64,000 nt of DNA. It comes from Symsagittifera roscoffensis. Taxonomy: Eukaryota; Xenacoelomorpha; Acoela; Convolutidae. Numbering within the stretch: the first letter of the stretch is position 1; each line of letters opens with the position of its first letter. The notes below the pieces were generated by a model that did no database searches, was not told where the DNA came from, and saw only the letters and a list, made by a program, of their open reading frames with translations. Positions 60,506-64,000 of this stretch are shown here, piece after piece. The position numbers and the translations under genes are program-made. Location: assembly GCF_963678635.1 (NCBI RefSeq), contig NC_087066.1, positions 64,176,282 to 64,240,281 on the forward strand, given 5' to 3'.

Positions 60506-61584
60506 TTATTCATTTACTGCTTGTGATTTTGCTGCATGTATCATTGCAGTGAGGGGTATCCTGCCTTCCATGTCGTAAGAATGGTGCTCTTTGAAGCCTT
60601 GTTGGTCTTCATTGTGAGCACATCTTTGAAGATGTGCACTCATTTTCCCGAGATTTTCGTGGCCGGTATAATTGCAAAATCGGCTAATTTGACCATTAAC
60701 CAAACTAACGCTGTTGCACATTTGATACGAGTCAAAAATATTTGAATTCAAATCATATTGGAGGTTGTCGGTGGTCGGAAGAAAACACTCGTCAGAGAAT
60801 GTAAACTCCTAAGAAAAAACAGACAGCATTAACATTATAATATTACTTGCATTTATTTGAGCAAGACAAAAATTTGATAATTGAAAGTAGCCTTAATAAA
60901 TGAAACGACCAAGTGTGAAAAAAAACACTTCGTTCAATGCCTTACAAACTAACAAATAAGGTAATCCAACGAAAATCATTGAATGAGCTGATCGATTGAT
61001 AAATTTTTGAATCAGCTTTAATTTTTTAAACTCATTTCGATGACTTACCGGTGATGAGTATTGATCGCCACAATTGTTTTCCGAAACCGATTGGTATGAA
61101 AAAATCCATGAAATAGATTCCTCCTTCACATTGTTATTATTATTATTTCCCATTCCTCCGTCGGCATAAGTCTTGCAGGGGAGCCAATAGGTGTTCACGA
61201 TTCCGCGACTGCGCGATTCTGCAAACTCCAGCACTCGCCATCTAAGGACAAAATCATGTAAAAACTTTTCAATAGCATTTAAATTAGCCTTTCAAGATTT
61301 TCAATTGACATCAAAATTATGTTGAGAATTTCCGAATAGTACCAGAGCCCCAGCTATGAAAAATTTTACGAAGCAAATTCTCATCGGTGAGAAAAGATAG
61401 CATGGTATGAAATTTCATTGGTTGAAAATGTAGAGTTAGGAGGGACTTCCGCTTTGAATGATGTTAAGATTTTTGAACTGACCTCCAATCACGACAAGTC
61501 TGGGACAAGTATTTAAGAGACAAACTATCTAGACTCTTCAGAACTTCCATCAAAAGATGCTGAGGCAACTTTAACCATTGATTC
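60506..61584 (-). CDS. F-box protein (three 3' exons, N-terminus incomplete)
   Basis: The exons are 61483-61584, 61049-61241 and 60506-60808. They join in phase (2, then 0) with good splice sites (TTTTTTACAG, GTCAGT, TTAG, GTAAGT, TTTTTCTTAG). The first encodes an F-box: WLKLPQHLLMEVLKSLDSLS then LKYLSQTCRDWRWRVLEFA, with the conserved LP, hydrophobic pattern and final C..W. F-boxes bind Skp1 and make the protein a substrate receptor of SCF ubiquitin ligases. The remaining 170 or so residues are not a known repeat (no LRR, WD or Kelch) and hold about eight cysteines, an asparagine run (GGMGNNNNNNVKEE) and CNYTGHENLGKMSAHLQRCA; the stop is TAA at 60506. The upstream exon is unresolved. The first base of the F-box exon is G, so an upstream exon ending in AT would create a start codon directly before NQWLKLP. 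Confidence 0.65.
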
Positions 61585-61975
61585 CTGTAAAAAAGATTAT
61601 CTAGTATTCAGCATAACAAACTTCGAGAAAATTTAATCATTTTCTAATGAAAGGATAGAGAAATCAATTTGAAAAATAAACGGGACTTAACAGCGATCAT
61701 TACAAAATTTCACCGAAAAAAAACACCCATCCATTGACCTTTAATTGTCGGTTATTTTAAAGCCATCACATATCCATCTATTTCTCAAGTTATTTTTCTG
61801 CCAACTTCGAGGTGTACCACCAGATTGGTCTTTAAAACCTGTTTGATATCCTTGGAAGTGTAATTTTACTAATCTGGTAATGCCAAGCTAAACAAATCAT
61901 ACTTTAATAGCAAAAATTAGAGATACTTGTATCCAACCATCATTCAATGAAATGTGACCCTGGATATATTCAATG

Positions 61976-62133
61976 CTATTCTTCAAATTCACACCTTTGA
62001 CCATGAGATATCGTGGTTTTATCTTCGCTTCCACTGATAGTACTTAGTCTGACGGTCGGTCCTCTGGAGATGGGACAAAAGTGAACTCCTAGCCCGTTGA
62101 CTTCATTCATGCGCGGCAGGGAAAATGTGCAGC
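61976..62133 (-). CDS. Candidate exon with cysteine motif
   Basis: A very good acceptor (GCATTTGTTGCAG, AG at 62134-62135) leads into 51 open codons: CTFSLPRMNEVNGLGVHFCP, then a serine/threonine-rich end, with a TAG at 61976. Alternatively the exon leaves at a GTCAAA donor after 62002. The C-x-F-x-x-P ... F-C arrangement is a little like the FN2-like exon at 24643, but weak. It may be the last exon of an upstream minus-strand gene. Its phase does not join the F-box exon. Confidence 0.35.
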
Positions 62134-62489
62134 CTGCAACAAATGCAAAACAAAATTCAACAGAACTCTAGAACTCCAGACAAATATAGGCACCAGTTTA
62201 AATAAAATATAGCCAACAGAAAGTTAGAAAAGTGTCATTGAACTGAAGATGACCTGAAAAAAATGGCTGAATTGTTTTTTAAAACGTCAACTACCGAATT
62301 TAAAAAATCATATTTATACATTGCTTTTTGAATATGAAGAAGAATTCATGATTGACACGTTTTTGACAAAACCAACCCATCTGAATAAGGACGATTCATC
62401 CACAAGGGAAATATTTACCCGTTACGATTTACATGCAATTTTTTTGGTTATTTAACCAGGCTGGCTAATTTTGTCTCACACTCAACCAA

Positions 62490-62570
62490 CGCGCACATAT
62501 CATGGGGGACCTCAAACATCCGACATACTGTTTGAAACGTGGATATGTAACCACTTCACCACCGCTCACC
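62490..62570 (-). mobile_element. tRNA-like SINE head
   Basis: On the minus strand TGGTGAAGTGGTTAC (A-box, complement of 62547-62561) and GTTTGAGGTCCCC (weak B-box, complement of about 62506-62518) stand at tRNA spacing. The stems are degraded, so a functional tRNA is unlikely. The body extends to lower coordinates without a clear end. Confidence 0.5.
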
Positions 62571-62877
62571 TTATTAACAACTAAAGCCGTTGGAATGACT
62601 AAAAAATGAAATATAAAAAAATTTTAAGTCACGTATTTCTCCGGCCATTTAATTTTGTCATTGGAAATTTGTCTTCCTACAATCCGATTAAAATAAAGCG
62701 AAATTAAGAAAAAACAGGATATCAAAAGGCCTGGAGATAAATTTGCGCGTGAACCACTAACACTTTCTCATGAAAACAAAAATGTTAACACGACCTAAAT
62801 AAATAAAAACTCATTTCGTTCATAAATACTTAATACAAAAAGCCGAACAGTCAAATTATTAGATTTTTCCCATTGGA

Positions 62878-63320
62878 AAACAGCCAACAGATAGTTGGAA
62901 AAGAGTCAATGAACGCAAAGAAAGAGGAAAAAAATGACTTGTTTAACCTCAATTTTCGAAATTAGAAACAAAAAATATCTGGCCTTAGAGCTCTTTGAAG
63001 TTCAAGAACAATTTTAAATTGGCAGTTTTTTTGATAACATTAACTCAATTTGAGAAAACTGGATTACTAGGATTTTTTCGCACCTTTTCAGCTTTCAGAA
63101 TTATAGTGCATTTTGCCTACCTTCTAGCTGATGAATTTGAATTAAACTCAAAAAGTGTATATATACCAAAGTGGATTCATAAATGCATTATTTAGTATAC
63201 ATGCACATCTGGTGTTAATAAAGCATTGACTCTTTCCAGGAAAAAAATTGAGCAAAAAATCATCACGACCCATATAAGAGTCTGAAATACGTTCATGGAC
63301 TCTTAAAAAAAAACAAACGT
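62878..63320 (+). repeat. Dispersed ~400-bp repeat, copy D
   Basis: Opens AACAGCCAACAGATAGTTGG and ends CCATATAAGAGTCTGAAATA...CATGGACTCTTAAAAA, defining probable full-length limits. A short partial copy of its 5' end lies at 62210-62290. Confidence 0.7.
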
Positions 63321-64000
63321 AAAGAATGCTACTAAGGCTAGAACAAATTACTACTAAATGCAGATGCAAGAAAAAAGGAAACACACAAAACTCGCAATTA
63401 AAATTTGGAAAAAAAAGAATAAGGCAGAAATCCAAAAAAAACAAATTCAAATTTCTCTCAAAATTTCATGTTCATAGTATATTGGAAATTCAACAAAACT
63501 TTCCGGTTACTATTTGAGATTGATATTTAGAAGAAAAAACAAGTAACGAACATATCGACCACAAATGAATAAGCAAAAGTAATAAAAACAAAAGCATGTG
63601 GAAGCTAAAACTGGCTAATGAAAAACTATCAATGGCTTTATTAACAAAAAAAGCAAATTAAACTCAAAATTACACAATATTAACAGTGACTCTTCATCTG
63701 AAATCTGAAAGCAAAAATCTCAAACCAGTTTTTTCATCAATGAGAAAACATTCGGGACATTTTTTATAATCAATCGAATCACGACTCAAGGGGGTGTAAT
63801 GTGCTACATCGCTCTAACCTATCTGACGTTTTTTGTGGCACTGAATTTGCGTAGCAATAAACAACCCATTGCAACAATTTTCATGCCTACTTTTGGCAGT
63901 CGGAACAATTATTGCTTGAAATGATTTCTTGCTGAATTGATTTCTGAACAATTATTGGAGAAATGGTTTGAGCTTGACTGACCTTTTCTCCAGAGTGGGC
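63321..64000. other. AT-rich end of window, no gene
   Basis: No exon with splice support was found on either strand. Confidence 0.45.

Noticed and set aside
62500-62575. Open minus-strand frame reading GGEVVTYPRFKQYVG, considered as an exon
   Set aside because: It coincides with a tRNA-like A-box and B-box at proper spacing, so a SINE head explains it better.

Overview
This is an AT-rich eukaryotic, almost certainly animal, scaffold piece. Genes are split by GT-AG introns, intergenic space is dominated by repeats, and two runs of exactly 200 N (26476-26675 and 47118-47317) mark scaffold joins. Recognisable animal content includes a clathrin light chain, an F-box protein, CUB and fibronectin-type-II-like (FN2) extracellular modules, a cysteine-rich exon resembling the end of a three-finger domain, and a small signal-peptide/membrane protein near exons with tyrosine (ITIM-like) motifs. 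FN2-like modules beside CUB domains would suit a chordate or tunicate, but the sequence alone does not fix the taxon. Long ORFs are rare because exons are short, so most calls rest on splice sites, reading phase and motifs read by eye. Layout: (1) 1-3400, two minus-strand exons of a CUB domain, with a 40-bp minisatellite in the intron between them. (2) About 4000-22270, a degraded minus-strand Ty3/gypsy-class retroelement, in the order gag, protease, reverse transcriptase, RNase H, integrase with GPY/F module, proline-rich ORF, env-like gene with a membrane anchor, Pro/Ser/Thr-rich ORF. A second copy of part of gag follows at 22273-23589. (3) 24643-26475, two minus-strand FN2-like exons, the second running into a gap; with the CUB exons they may be one modular extracellular gene whose intron received the retroelement. 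(4) 27421-40448, three tandem copies of a non-coding 4.44-kb unit, each with a cluster of strong hairpins. (5) 42490-48290, a tRNA-derived SINE, then a plus-strand small membrane-protein gene and exons for a tyrosine-rich tail. (6) 49560-50660, a tandemly duplicated pair of cysteine-rich exons on the minus strand, one copy decayed. (7) 50796-51053 and 55130-55841, two fold-back elements, the second with mariner-like ends. (8) 51916-54833, the complete clathrin light chain CDS in three exons on the minus strand. (9) 56140-64000, SINE-like repeats, a roughly 170-bp tandem repeat, a dispersed repeat of about 400 bp, and the F-box gene at 60506-61584. The cellular genes show no operon-like arrangement; they are independent neighbours separated by mobile DNA. 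Only the retroelement genes form one functional set (capsid, replication and integration enzymes, envelope), and they carry frameshifts and stops.
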